A stretch of 64,000 nucleotides of DNA, taken from assembly GCA_963920525.1 (NCBI GenBank), contig OY986438.1:45271288-45335287 (forward strand), written 5' to 3'. The position numbers and the translations under genes were made by a program. Shown here one piece after another: positions 12,047-23,200 of the stretch (position 1 is the first letter of the stretch; every line of letters starts with the position of its first letter). Below the pieces are notes generated by a model. It was given only the letters and a program-made list of their open reading frames with translations, made no database searches and was not told the DNA's origin. Source of the DNA: Dichetophora obliterata. Lineage: Eukaryota; Arthropoda; Insecta; Diptera; Sciomyzidae.

Positions 12047-12990
12047 ATTGTCGTGCACTCAACTTTAAAGTGCTCGTAAAGCCGTACATGACAAGCGAAT
12101 ACAACGAGTAAGCATTCGATTGAAAGATAATTTGGTTGGTAACATTTATGTGTAACAATATTCGTGCAGCATGAAATCGTGTTAGTAGAAATTAAAAAAA
12201 AAAAATTTGCACGACATTACCCCCTCAAAATTTGTGGGGTAATGTCGTGCATTGTATTGTAAAGGTATCAGAATGTGTGAAAAACGATAGGTAGTGGTTC
12301 GATTCAAGAAGATATAGCATTATTGTTTATTTATTTATTATTGTTAATTATAAGGCAATATACACAAGTCCGAAATATGATCAAAAAATACAATTTTATG
12401 AAAAGAAAAGTGAAAATAGGCAATTTGCTATATGAAACACGGAAAGAAAAACAATATTTTTTCAAAAAGTGCTTGACATTGAGAAAAAATTTTGGAAAAT
12501 TTTATTTTGATTGTAGCGTTTTGTTATGGCTTCACGACTCCTTTGGTACACTAGGGCGACCGCGTTTCCTTCCCTTTTCTTTTCTGTATAGTGCACGACA
12601 TTGCCCCACATCAAATGCACGACATTGCCCCAAAGGTCGTTTTCAAGGTTGACTTCGACAAATCGGTAAAGAACAAAAAATTTTTCGATCACAATCCATC
12701 TTTTTTTTTGGCGGAAAATTTGCTTTAAGAAAACACTTACCTGGTATATTTTCCTGCGAGACAAATAATTTTTCTGATCCGATAAAAAAACACTTTCGTC
12801 GTCCCGAGAACGTGCGATTTTTAAAAAACGTCGCACATATTGCCCTTACATATGGATATTGCTAGTGTTGTATGCATGAGCTCTGTAGGTCAGTAGGCCC
12901 ATACCTTACCAACGGCTGGTATATCATTCAATTTTTTATGCTAAAAAAGCCAGTGCACGACATTACCCCCTGCACGACATTACCCCCTTC
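12047..12990. repeat. Cluster of GCACGACATTACCCC motifs with hairpin
   Basis: The word GCACGACATTACCCC or its close variant GCACGACATTGCCCC occurs five times on the plus strand: 12209, about 12592, about 12610, 12955 and 12970. It occurs once inverted at 12236-12250. The 12209 copy and the inverted copy form a perfect 15-bp-stem hairpin with a 12-base loop. A related TCGTGCACTC lies at 12050. Repeated words with an inverted partner over 900 bp suggest subterminal sites of a degraded DNA transposon, but no transposase is readable. Open frames at 12323-12652 (+) and 12462-12836 (-) overlap each other and show no domain. Confidence 0.7.
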
Positions 12991-13575
12991 TACCTAACAA
13001 AAAAAAAAAATTTTTCGTGTCGTTACTTCCGCATCACGCGTTTTTCTGGAAACAGATTTCTTAAAATTAATGTGCAAGATTGCGCAATAACTATTATACC
13101 GATTTACTTTAAAATTGTTGAGGGGCTTGCTTCGAGTTTTTTTTAAAGTCCTCAACAAATTTTTACAGCTACTTTTGTCATAAAATGTTAGGCCTTTTTT
13201 AATTGTAACTATGCGTAGCCACCATTTTGATTCTAATTAAATTTTTTTAAAAACTCTGAGTCAGCCCCTCACATTAGGTTTAAACTATTTTTCTTTTTAA
13301 ATTTTTTTTCTATTTTTGTTTCACCTAAACCAAACTCGAGATATCCTGCACACGGTTTTTTCTATTTTTTTTTTACTAAACTTTTAATGTCGCTTTTCGT
13401 TTCATGAACTTTCAAATCACAACGTTGATAAAGAAGTTTCACTTCAAAAACTCAACCGAAATGGTTGAAAAAGTACATTTTGAACATGAAAAATTCGAGT
13501 GTAAACTTATGGCAGTATTGTAGTGTAGAGGAAGAATTTCGGGACTCTTTTGGCGGTCGATAAAAATAAACAATT
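12991..13575. other. Noncoding DNA
   Basis: AT-rich, no gene or clear repeat recognised. Confidence 0.5.
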
Positions 13576-14093
13576 AATATTTAAAAAAAATAATAAAAAA
13601 ATTAAAAAAAATTACGAAAAATTTCGAAAAAATTAAAAAAAATTAAAAAATTAAAAAAAAAATTAAAAAAATTAAAAAAAAATTAAAAAAATTAAAAAAA
13701 AATTAAAAAAATTAAAAAATTAAAAAAATTAAAAAATTAAAAAATTAAAAAATTAAAAAATTAAAAAATTAAAAAATTAAAAAATTAAAAAATGAAAAAA
13801 TTAAAAAATTAAAAAATTAAAAAATTAAAAAATTAAAAAATTAAAAAATTAAAAAAATAAAAAAATTAAAAAAATTAAAAAAATAAAAAAATTAAAAAAA
13901 TAAAAAAATTAAAAAAATTAAAAATTAAAAAATTAAAAATTTAAAAAATTAAAAAAATAAAAAAGAATATAAAAATAAAAACAAAATAAAAAATTAAAGA
14001 AGTTGAAAAAATTAAAAAATTAAAAAATATTAAAAAAAAACTAAAAAACAAAGAAAATAAAAAATAAAACAATTAAATAAAAATAAAAAATTC
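13576..14093. repeat. (TTAAAAAA)n-type low-complexity tract
   Basis: About 500 bp of runs of A interrupted by TT at 6-9 base spacing. Followed by a short TTTTAATTTTG tandem (14120-14160). A second simple-sequence expansion, independent of the block at 636-5397 and more irregular. Confidence 0.9.
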
Positions 14094-14925
14094 CACCTGA
14101 CACTCCTTCTAGTTTTTTTTTTAATTTTGTTTTAATTTTGTTTTAATTTTGTTTTAATTTTTTTATTTTCTTTATTTTTTATTTTTTTTTTTTTTAATAA
14201 TTTTGGTGCTAAAAAAAGGTTGCCTCCATGTTGAAACGATTTCAACCGTTCTAGTAATCTGTGAAAAAATGTTAAATAGTGAGAATGTCGCTATAGCTCG
14301 GTCTAGGGATATAACGACATGATAATTTTTCGCGAAATGGCGACTGCTTGAGGAAAAAGGCATATTTTTGGCCTTTTTTCAAAGCTATGATTTTTTTAAA
14401 AATATGAACAAACTAAATTTTTGTCTAATTCTATGTGTACATGTACGTAACTTTCTATTGAATTAGCTGATTATTCAAGATTTTGAAAATAACTTACTGT
14501 ATAAAAAAATAAGTGTTTGTATTGAATACACCTTGATTTTAACCCATTGCGACCGAGGCGTACTATATGGCCCCATGCGGCTTTTGGTTATCGTTGCTTT
14601 ATTTACAATTAGTCCGGTGATTTCTAACTTGAATTTGGTTTTAGAAGCTTTATAAAATCTGGGAACACCGGCTGACTTTCAGCTGATCAGCTGGAAGTAT
14701 TATTATGTTTTTAGTGCAAAGTATGTTGTTAGTTTTGCTCAAGTATTTTGCTCATACCTCGATCAATTTAAATAAAATCGTTCCAAACGTAAATATATGT
14801 GTTTTATTGAAGAAATATCGAGCTCAGCAAATATTTGCAGTTGTTTTTTCAAAATTTACAAAATCGAATTCGGGGTTCTCGGGCATGGTTCTTTTCGCTT
14901 TTTTTGTTCTTTACTAAAGGGTCCG
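14094..14925. other. Noncoding DNA
   Basis: No supported gene. Open frames at 14172-14363 (-) and 14705-14917 (+) show no recognisable domain. Confidence 0.5.
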
Positions 14926-15654
14926 CCAAATAACTTTTTGTTTTGAAAATTCTATAAAAAAAACTACTGGATATTTTCTCAAATTTCTTTTTTTATTTGA
15001 AAGTACAATCCTTCCGGTTAATAATGAAAAATAATTTCATTCAAATGGCTGCCTCGGCTGGCCATGCAGTAGCCTACACGATCGGTCCAATTTTTAAGCA
15101 CATTATCGATTGTGTGCAGCTGTATTTCACCAATGGCTTCACGAATATTGTCCTTTAAAGCGTCAATTGTCTCTGGCTCTTCGGCGTAACACTTATCTTT
15201 GAGGGCACCCCACAAATAATAGTCCAACGGTGTCAAATCGCAGCTCCGAGGTGGCCAAACGACATTAGCTCTGCGGCTGATAATGTGATCTTCAAAAACA
15301 GGGCGCAAAACATCGAGTGTAGCTTCGGCTGTGTGGCACGTAGCGCCGTCCTATTGAAACCAAATGTTGCCAATATCCTCCTCTTCAATTTTTGTAAACA
15401 AAAATTCGTTCAACATGGCCCGATAACGATCGCCATTGACTGTAACGGCCACTCCTTGCTCATTTTCAAAGAAAAATGGCCCAATTATGCTTCTGGACAA
15501 AAATCCGCACCAAACAGTGACTCGTTTTGGGTGCAGCGGCTTTTCAATGTATGCGTGCGGGTTTTCTGTGCCCCAAATGCGACAATTTTGCTTGTTTACA
15601 TATCCGCTAAGATCAAAATGAGCTTCATCTGAAAAGATGATTTTTTTGGCAAAA
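14926..15654 (-). pseudogene. Rosa-type mariner (DD41D) transposase, C-terminal half
   Basis: Cut-and-paste transposase fragment, read on the minus strand from about 15654 to 15018. The reading runs through KKIIFSDEAHFDLSGY (first catalytic D in SDEAHF), DGATCHTAEATLDVL (second D) and CDLTPLDYYLWG (third D), ending SHLNEIIFHY. Forty-one residues separate the second and third D, which is the DD41D signature of the rosa mariner family. An in-frame TAG at 15351-15353 stands just before the second catalytic D. The N-terminal half lies at 18991-19480 on the same strand, separated by an inserted LINE. The outer TIR on this side was not identified with certainty; 14926 is an estimate. Confidence 0.88.
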
Positions 15655-17160
15655 CCCTATAAGGAAAATTAAGAAGAACACCAAGCCGGAATTGTTTAGT
15701 TGAGATCTCTTAAAATTAAAAAACCGCATGAACAAACTATACAAAAAGAGTAAATTGAACATGTCCTTTCGTGAAAACTATCTTGTGGCTCGTAAACAGT
15801 ATGAAACTCTGAAAATCTCCCTTTATAGAAGTAATGTCCGGGCGTTGGAATCGGATATTAAATGCAATCCTAGAGCTTTCTGGAAATTTTTTAATAAAAA
15901 GAGAAATACTAAGGGTCTACCTAAAAATATGTATTTTAAAGATAAATACATATTCGAATCGAACAATATTGAGGATGCATGTAATATGTTTGCTGACTAC
16001 TTCCAATCAAATTTTGTTTTAGATAATGTTCCTATACATCAAGATCGATCACTATATAATGGAGAGCGAATCACTGATTTGGGCAGTTTAGTTCTTTCGG
16101 TAGAAGATGTTTTTAACGAGTTGTTGTCACTCGATATTAATAAGGGTGCTGGCCCTGATAATATCCCACCAATTGTCCTTCAAAAATGTGTTGCTGCACT
16201 TGCTCAGCCTCTTTCACTAATTTTTAATTTGTCCCTTGAGAAAGGTATATTTTTGGATATTTGGAAGGTTTCAATTATAGTCCCTATTCATAAATCTGGA
16301 TCAAGACAAGACATTGGAAACTATAGACCAATGTCTAAGCTACCATCAATTCCCAAATTGTTTGAAGCCTTGGTGAAAAAGCAGATCTATCAATGCATCA
16401 AAAATTCGATATCTGAAAGTCAGCATGGTTTTGTCTCTGGAAAATCAACCTCTACAAACCTGGTTCTATTCACTCACTTAATAAAAAATGAATGGGAGAA
16501 TGGTAAACAAATAGACGTAATTTTCACAGATTTCGCTAAAGCATTTATAGCGTTCAGCACTCTATTCTAATTAATAAGCTCAGTCTAATGGGTTTTCATT
16601 CTTCAGTCTTGTCTTGGCTTAGGGAGTACCTTTTAGGTCATAGCCAAAATGAATGCATCGGAAAGACGATCTCAAAAGCAATAATTAATCATACAGGTGT
16701 GCCACAGGGTAGCCACCTTGGGCCGTTGTTATTTATTCTTTTCATCAATGATCTTCCTAATTTTATACAGTACTCAGAATGCCTTATGTATGCTGACGAT
16801 GTTAAGATTTTTAAATCTGTAAGCTCTCTCAGTGATCAATGGAGTTTACAAAGTGACTTAAATAGTCTGCACTCATGGTGTATGCTAAATAAACTGAATT
16901 TAAATTTGTCAAAATGCAACATAATGTCATTTTATATGGTAAGATGTCCAACGTTTTTTGATTACTCAATTTTATGCAACACCTTGATTAGAGTAGATTC
17001 TAAATCTGATCTAGGTGTACTCTGTGATAAAAAGATGTAATTTTCAGGTCATTATGACAACATAATCAGCAGGGCTAATGCTATGATGGGATTCGTTAGA
17101 CGCAACACTAGAGAGTTTGCTGACCCGTATACCTTAAAGACTCTTTTCATTTCCATTATA
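15655..17160 (+). pseudogene. LINE reverse transcriptase, 5'-truncated, first segment
   Basis: Non-LTR retrotransposon reverse transcriptase. The first frame (15728-16570) starts in the linker before the RT and runs through GAGPDNIPPIVLQKC, IVPIHKSG, NYRPMSKLPSIPKLFE and HGFVSGKST to FTDFAKAF. One base has been lost near 16547. The protein then continues in another frame (from about 16550; ORF 16588-17040) with GVPQGSHLGPLLFILFINDL and the YADD catalytic box at 16789-16800. A TAA at 17038-17040 interrupts, and coding character resumes to 17160 (ISRANAMMGFVRR). No endonuclease domain is present, so the copy is 5'-truncated. It sits inside the rosa mariner. Placed only broadly in the Jockey/CR1-like LINE group. 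Confidence 0.88.
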
Positions 17161-18448
17161 TTGGGGGTTGGAATTAATTTTAAAGGTTTTTTTTTCGGTT
17201 TTTGAGCATTTATTTAGAAACAACGGTACAATGTATATTATTCAAAGTATTGTCCATCGTTAGCTACAACATTTTCCCATCTTTCTGGCAGCATATGGAT
17301 TCCGTGCCGGAAGAACGATTCGTCTTTTGAGGCAATCCACGAATCGACCCATTTTTTGGTATCCTCGTAAGAAGTGAAGCGCTGCTCAGCCAAGCCATGC
17401 GTCATCGATCTGAATAGGTGGTAGTCGGAAGGGGCTATGTCTGGACTATAAGGCGGGTGGGGTAGCACATCCCAATTCAGCGCCTCCAACGTTTCCTTGA
17501 CGGTTCTTGCAACATGTGGCCGTGCGTTGTCATGTTGAAAAACCACTTTGTCGTGTCTTTTGGCATATTCCGGCCGTTTAACCTTTAATGCTCGGCTCAA
17601 TTGCATCAATTGTTGTTGGTAGCGTTCCCCAGTGATGGTTTCGTTAGGTTTTAGCAGCTCATAGTACACGACACCCTTCTGATCCCACCAAATACACAGC
17701 ATAAGCTTGGCGCCATGAATATTCGGCTTGGCCCTCGATGTTGATGCATGGCCGGGTGGTCCCCACGATTTTTTTCGCTTAGGATTATCGTAATGGATCC
17801 ACTTTTCATCGCCAGTGACAATACGATGCAAAAAACTCTTCCTTTTATGCCGTTGAAGCAGTTGTTCGCACATGCAAAATCACCGTTCAACGTCTCTCGG
17901 CTTCAACTGGTACGGCACCCAATTTCCTTGCTTTTGAATCATTCCCATGGCCTTCAAGCGTTTGCCGACCGTTGATAAGTCGACTCCCAATGATTCTGAC
18001 AATTCTTGAAGGGTTTGACATGGGTCTTCATCGAGCAAAGCCTCCAATTCCTCATCTTCAAACTTTTTCGGCTGGCCCGGACGCTCTTTGTCTTCCGTAT
18101 CAAAATCACCACTTTTAAACCGACGGAACCAGTACTCACAAGTAGAAATCGATGGAGCATAGTCCCCGTAAGCCTCAGTAAGCGTGCGTTGTGCTTCAAC
18201 CGCTTTTTTCTTCAAATGGAAGCACAAAAGTAAACCTTCCCGCAAATTGCGTTTTGTTGGAACGAAAGTCGACATGTTCACAGAGAAAAAAATATATGTT
18301 GTTTACACTTCAGTGGAATGACACATACTAAAAAATGAAGCTTAGACAATGTGCTTTGAAGTGAATATAGTCACAGGTGTGCCCGATGCGATCTATTGAT
18401 AGTTACGCCATCTCTTAGAAAACCTTTAAAACTAATTCCAACCCCCAA
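17161..18448 (-). mobile_element. Mariner element (DD34D), 1288 bp, complete ends
   Basis: Complete element: TIR at 17161-17190 starting TTGGGGGTTGGAATTA, and its inverse at 18419-18448, 29 of 30 bases matching. It is flanked by TA at 17159-17160 and 18449-18450, the usual mariner target duplication. Length 1288 bp is normal for the family. It lies within the LINE, whose reading resumes immediately at 18451. The transposase is encoded on the minus strand and has one premature stop. Confidence 0.96.
17238..18281 (-). pseudogene. Mariner transposase, one premature stop
   Basis: DD34D mariner transposase of about 347 codons, normal length. The N-terminal 133 codons (18281-17880) hold the DNA-binding helix-turn-helix region (AVEAQRTLTEAYGD, STCEYWFRRFKSGDF, QPKKFEDEELEALL) and the linker WVPYQLKPRDVER. 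A TGA at 17880-17882 follows. The same frame then continues to 17238 with TGDEKWIHYD (first D), HDNARPHVARTV (second D) and YSPDIAPSDYHLF (third D; 34 residues after the second). It ends in HMLPERWENVVANDGQYFE. WVPxxLKPRDVER and YSPDxAPSDYHLF are conserved mariner motifs. The stop is a single in-frame change and no other lesion was seen, so this copy died recently. Confidence 0.95.
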
Positions 18449-18990
18449 TAAGATTATTTTATGAGTCGCATAGTACAAGATTGGAAAAAGTCCAAAAACG
18501 TCTTACTCGTTTTGTTGTGAAAAAACTAAATTGGAATTTTATGCCAGAGTATAGCTCCCGATGTGCACTTATTGGGCTTAAATCATTGAGTTCTAGAAGA
18601 AAATATTTTCTAATAACTTTTGTTCGAGATCTTTTAATGAATAATATTAACTGTGCGCCAATCCTCGCCCATCTCAATAGTTATGCTCCGGAAAGACACT
18701 TTACATTCCGATTTTTTTTTACATTCCGCACCATAGAACTAACTATGGCCGGAGTGATCCGATTTTTAACATGTGCACTATCTATGACAGTGTAAGTGCT
18801 CGTATAGATTTCACTCAAAATAGAGAGGCATTTAAGCAAAATGTATTTGAGTATTGTATAAATCTTTAATTTTATATTCCTATAATAATTCCATTATAAT
18901 TATTGTTAAAGTGTAATTTTTGATGTAATAAATAAACTGTTAAACATTATTGTCAATAGTTTATAAATAAATAAATAAATAAATAAAAAA
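18449..18990 (+). pseudogene. LINE, 3' segment and (TAAA)n tail
   Basis: Continuation of the LINE at 15655-17160 after the mariner. The reading starts around ESHSTRLEKVQKRLTRFVVK (18457-18516), the conserved thumb region downstream of RT, and runs to about 18795. A 3' UTR with AATAAA-like words follows, then a (TAAA)n tail at about 18964-18988, typical of LINE 3' ends. The tail abuts the second half of the rosa mariner. The usual tryptophan-rich segment before ESHST seems to be missing, so some LINE sequence was probably lost before the mariner entered. Confidence 0.85.
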
Positions 18991-19545
18991 ATCGGCATCT
19001 TCTGTAAGTCGATCGCAGGCCCACTTAGCGAAGCGAAAACGCATTGGATGGTCAGTTGGCTTCAACTCTTGAACCAATTGGACTTTGTATGGCGTCATAC
19101 CAAGGTCTTTATGCAAAATTCGTTGCAATGATGTCTCCGAAATGTTCAATTGTTGAGAACGACGGTGAATTGATGTTGATGGCGCTTCACGCACACTTTC
19201 TGCCACAGCAGCAATATTCTCGGGTGTGCTGAAAAGCTTTTGGCTTTTCACGCTTTGGTTTATCGATGAGGATGCCAGTTTCTTTCACTTTTTTCACAAG
19301 ATAACGAACATACAGAGCTGACGGTGCTTCTCTTTTTCCAAAATCCGTACCCAATTTTCGCACACATTCTGCAACATTACCATGATTTTCAAAGTAATGT
19401 CGCAATATTTCCCAGCGTTGTTCAAGCATATACACAACCATATTCGTTCAGCGGAAGGATAAAAGTAATTATCTGTCAAATCAGACATGAGCTAAGTGTT
19501 ACCATTCACGAAATAAGCACTAGTTGAAAAAAAACGTTAGATTTA
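18991..19545 (-). pseudogene. Rosa-type mariner transposase, N-terminal half
   Basis: Minus-strand reading from 19441: EQRWEILRHYFENHGNV, YVRYLVKKVKETGILIDKP, then after a frameshift near 19240 FSTPENIAAVAESVREAPS, SLQRILHKDLGMTPYKVQLV and MRFRFAKWACDRLTEDADF at about 18995. The last residues join the DD41D catalytic half at 14926-15654 once the LINE is removed; both flanks share a short A/T stretch. Two helix-turn-helix-like stretches match the usual DNA-binding half of Tc1/mariner proteins. The outer TIR was not identified; 19545 is an estimate. Confidence 0.85.
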
Positions 19546-19599
19546 TTAATTCTACTAAAAGTTTTTAAAATGTGCGTTTTTGATTTTTTGTTCTCTCAG

Positions 19600-19995
19600 T
19601 GTGGAAGTTAGGCGTGCTAGTCGGCCGATTTGATTCATTTTCACATTAATTATTTATAATTACAATAGAACAATGTGAAGCAAATTTTAATGATCTTGGA
19701 TAATGTTTTGAGTATTTATACCAGATTACTGATTTCGGTTATATGGGAGGTGGGCGTGTTAGTCAGCCGATTTGGTTAATTTTCAAATTAACTTTTTACA
19801 GCTGCAAAGAACTATGCGCAACAAATTTCACTGATCTAGGATATTTTTTTGGGAAGCTATTCCAGATTACCGATTTCGGTTATATGGAGGTGGGCGCGGC
19901 ATTCATTTAATTCGAACGAAATTGTGAGAATAATTCCTCTACCATAAAAGTTATTTTCACAAATTTTCATGATTCTTGAGCACCTCTTTCTATTT
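19600..19995. repeat. ~143-bp tandem repeat, about 2.7 copies
   Basis: Copies start near 19601, 19746 and 19887. Each has a block like GGAGGTGGGCGTG, then GCCGATTTGRTT, an A/T stretch and CACTGATCTAGGAT-like sequence. GGTGGGCGTG words recur near 25082, 30751 and 60820, so this is one member of a dispersed repeat family. Confidence 0.75.
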
Positions 19996-20017
19996 TTGGC
20001 CACTCGCTATATGGGCT

Positions 20018-20286
20018 CGTTACACTGTGCGTCGCCGCGAATAACGTTGTAAGCGACAAACGAATAAAACATGTTTTTTTTTCGTACTGCCGTTAAAAAT
20101 TCTCTGACGTGGAGGAGGATATTTTTTTTTTTGTATATACAGGCACATTTGCTTGCAACTCTTGCACTAATATAGAGGAAATTGAAATGAAATCGTTCTA
20201 AGTGCGCCATTAAAAACTTTTTTAAATTCCGAAAAACTTATAAATTTGTCGCTTGCAACGTAATTCGCGGCGACGCACGACGACAT
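20018..20286. mobile_element. ~270-bp MITE with GC-rich TIRs
   Basis: The left end carries GTGCGTCGCCGCGAATAACG at about 20027. The right end carries the inverse, CGTAATTCGCGGCGACGCAC, at about 20259-20278. The match continues inward through TTGTAAGCGACAAA against TTTGTCGCTTGCAA. GC-rich ends in an AT-rich setting make a chance match unlikely. No coding capacity; target duplication not resolved. Confidence 0.75.
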
Positions 20287-23200
20287 TTGCATTATCTTAG
20301 AAGCTATAAAAGCTAGGGCCATGTTATTTTGTACAAATGAGTTTTAGAATAAATTTAGTAACAGCACAAAAAATTAGAATTCGAGGTCAGCTTCATCGCC
20401 TACCTCCCATACAAACCATATTTTTTTTAATAAAAAAACGTTCATAAAATTGCGTATTCATGTTTTTAAAGAGTTAATTTAGTTTATTTAACTACACTTA
20501 AACGTCATGCTAAAAATATTTCAAATCAGATAACTTTTAGATATATCTCCTATAAAACAATATTACCAAATTAACGAAATTTTAAATTCGTTTTTTTTTA
20601 AATAATGCTGTATAATACAAAATAAGGTCACAACTTCTTTTAAATTATTAATTCTATTTAATTTTTCTATAAATTTAAGAGTTCCTACAAATTGTATTGG
20701 AAATCAGTGCATTTTTGGGCAAAATTTGGTTTTTAAAACTTTTTTCAAATTAAGTGGTTTTTCTTAATACCAGCTGGATGCAGCAGGTTTTTACAGAAAC
20801 AGAATGTAGAAGTATGATATTTTATGATAGTTATAGCCTGAGGTATAGCGGAGATTGAAAAAAATTAAGATTAAAGAATAAAGAAATCCAAAAAGCTAGC
20901 ACTTGCCTCCACAGAAAGTTGATTAACATTGCGTTCTTAAGTCACAAAATCTTCTTTTGCATTGGAAATATTATCGTATTTTTAATATAAGGATTAAATT
21001 GTTGAAAGAAATGAACAGCAACAGTGGCATTAAGACTTTTGTGGGATTAAAGAGAAGGAGAAAAAAGCGGAAAGCTGGTAGTTTAAACGCAGCCAGAATA
21101 GGTTAAAACATTTTGTAAACATTTGTGGCTGGAAAAAGTTATATTAATTTATAGTGGCAGAACTTTTCAGGGTTTCTCACTTTATATTAATCCATTTTGA
21201 TTGGTCTTTGTTGGAACAGTTTCGAGTGCTTAATATGCAAAGAGCTTTAAGCATTTTCTTTTTAAGCTAAATTTGGAGGTTCATTAAAGCGGCTGTTCGA
21301 TTAAATAATGAAAATATCTCTATCAATGCTCTTTTAAATGTTGTTTAATTGACTCGAAACTTGCGCTTGAATCTCAGCTACTTCGACTCAGGATAGTTAT
21401 ATTCGACTTTAATAATGCTTAATTAGCTGGATATTTTCTTCTAAATTTTACTTACATTTTTATTCCTTGAACAATTTACAGTTGTATTTCAACAATTTTT
21501 CTATTTTTATTTATTAACATTTTTTATTATATTTTATATTTAATTCAATGGCGATTAAGACATAAAAAAGTCCAAAAAACACAACCTTGAAATATACTTT
21601 GTGCTCGAAGTTATTATTGTTTAAACTTGACTTTATTTTTTGGGTTTTATTGAGCTTATTTTTGTTAAAAAAGTTTCAACTTTGACGAATTTTATAAAAA
21701 AAACCATACAAAACATGAAGTTTTTAATGCCACATTCATAATACATGTTTTATGATTTGACGAATAAAAATATTTTTTTTATAAAATTTAACAAAAAAAC
21801 CCAAATGTCATCCTAGAATGCACTGTGTGACGCTTCAATTGTCAGTTAGTAGATTTTCGTTTAACGATTTTTCTTTGCTTTTTAAAATTTTTTTTTTTTC
21901 ATTTATCGTTACTTATTTTTTGTTTATTAAGTTAACTTTTAATAAAGTGCAAAGCAATAAACTTCAACTGTCGCACATAAATTCTTTATAGCTCATGTTT
22001 GTTGGAGATATGTTGTGGTCTTGTTTTTGTTGTTGCTGTGATTATTGCTGTTCTGGGCATTCTAACCCACGCACTCTTACATTCTCGCCTTTGTAGTTCT
22101 GTTATAGTTTTTTTTTTTTATTTACATTTTATTTTTACTCCCTCGACTTATTTGAAAGTGCAATTTTTCTAAGCTATTTTTTATTGTCACCATCTTTGGT
22201 TAAAAGTACGCAATTTAATGATTTTCCTTTGCTGCTTTTAAGTTTTTTTCTCTTTGATTTCATTCATTCATTCATTGCATTTCCGCATTGGTAGCGTCTG
22301 GTAACGCTATTTTTAATGTGGCGCTTGTCTGCAAAAGTTCTCATCTCTTCTTAATTTTGTTTTCTATTTGGTTTTGATGATTTTATTTTTGTCTTTGTTT
22401 TTCCACAAAACTAAATGAAAATGCGCAGAAAATTGCACTTTGGTGGAAATTAGTTTTCTTTCAAGTGTCTAGCAGCAGTTGTTTGGGAAAATTATTGTAA
22501 GCATTTTCATTATTTTTACTATAATTGCATTGACAGTTTTTTCATTATTTCTGTCAACTGTAGAGTTGAAAAGCCATTTCACAGCAAATTTACGATAAGA
22601 GCACGAAAGTGTCACAAAGTATAGTCTTAGATGAAGAAAAGGAATTATATGTATTTAATTTAAAATGAAATCAAAGAAACTTAATTTTTACTATTTTTCT
22701 AAAAAAGTCATTGCCTGGTTATGGGCGCTTATGTTTTCCATAAGTAATTTGTCACTTATTCTTCTTTTTTGCTGCGCAAAATAAGATTTATGCGGGAATC
22801 TTTTAAATTTAAATTTTCTTGCCTACTTTTAGGCTGTAGTTTCTCTTAAGCTGTTGCAGGATTTAGCAGTTTTTCTCACCACAAAAAAGTTATTTTACAT
22901 ACATGTTTCCCGAATGTGTAAATATAAAATCGAAAAAAGTACACAACACCCAAAAAATATACTCATTTCTCTAATCTGAAAATTTATTGATTCTTACACG
23001 GTTACTTTTACAAATTTTTTGTAGTTTAAGAAATTTTTTGCAAATTTCTAATCTTACGCAAAATTATTAGTTTTTTTCACTCTTCTAAAGCACTTAATGG
23101 GCATTTCTCATAATATAAGCTTTTGAGTTTTAAGTTTTCTAAGTAAATAAGAGACTTATTTTCTTACCTTTTTGCATAGAATAAAACTCAGGCACCCTCA

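Noticed and set aside
12323..12836. Overlapping open frames of 109 (+) and 124 (-) codons
   Set aside because: They overlap on opposite strands, contain the repeated GCACGACAT motif and show no recognisable domain.
17748..18233. Plus-strand open frames within the mariner
   Set aside because: Antisense shadows of the minus-strand transposase.
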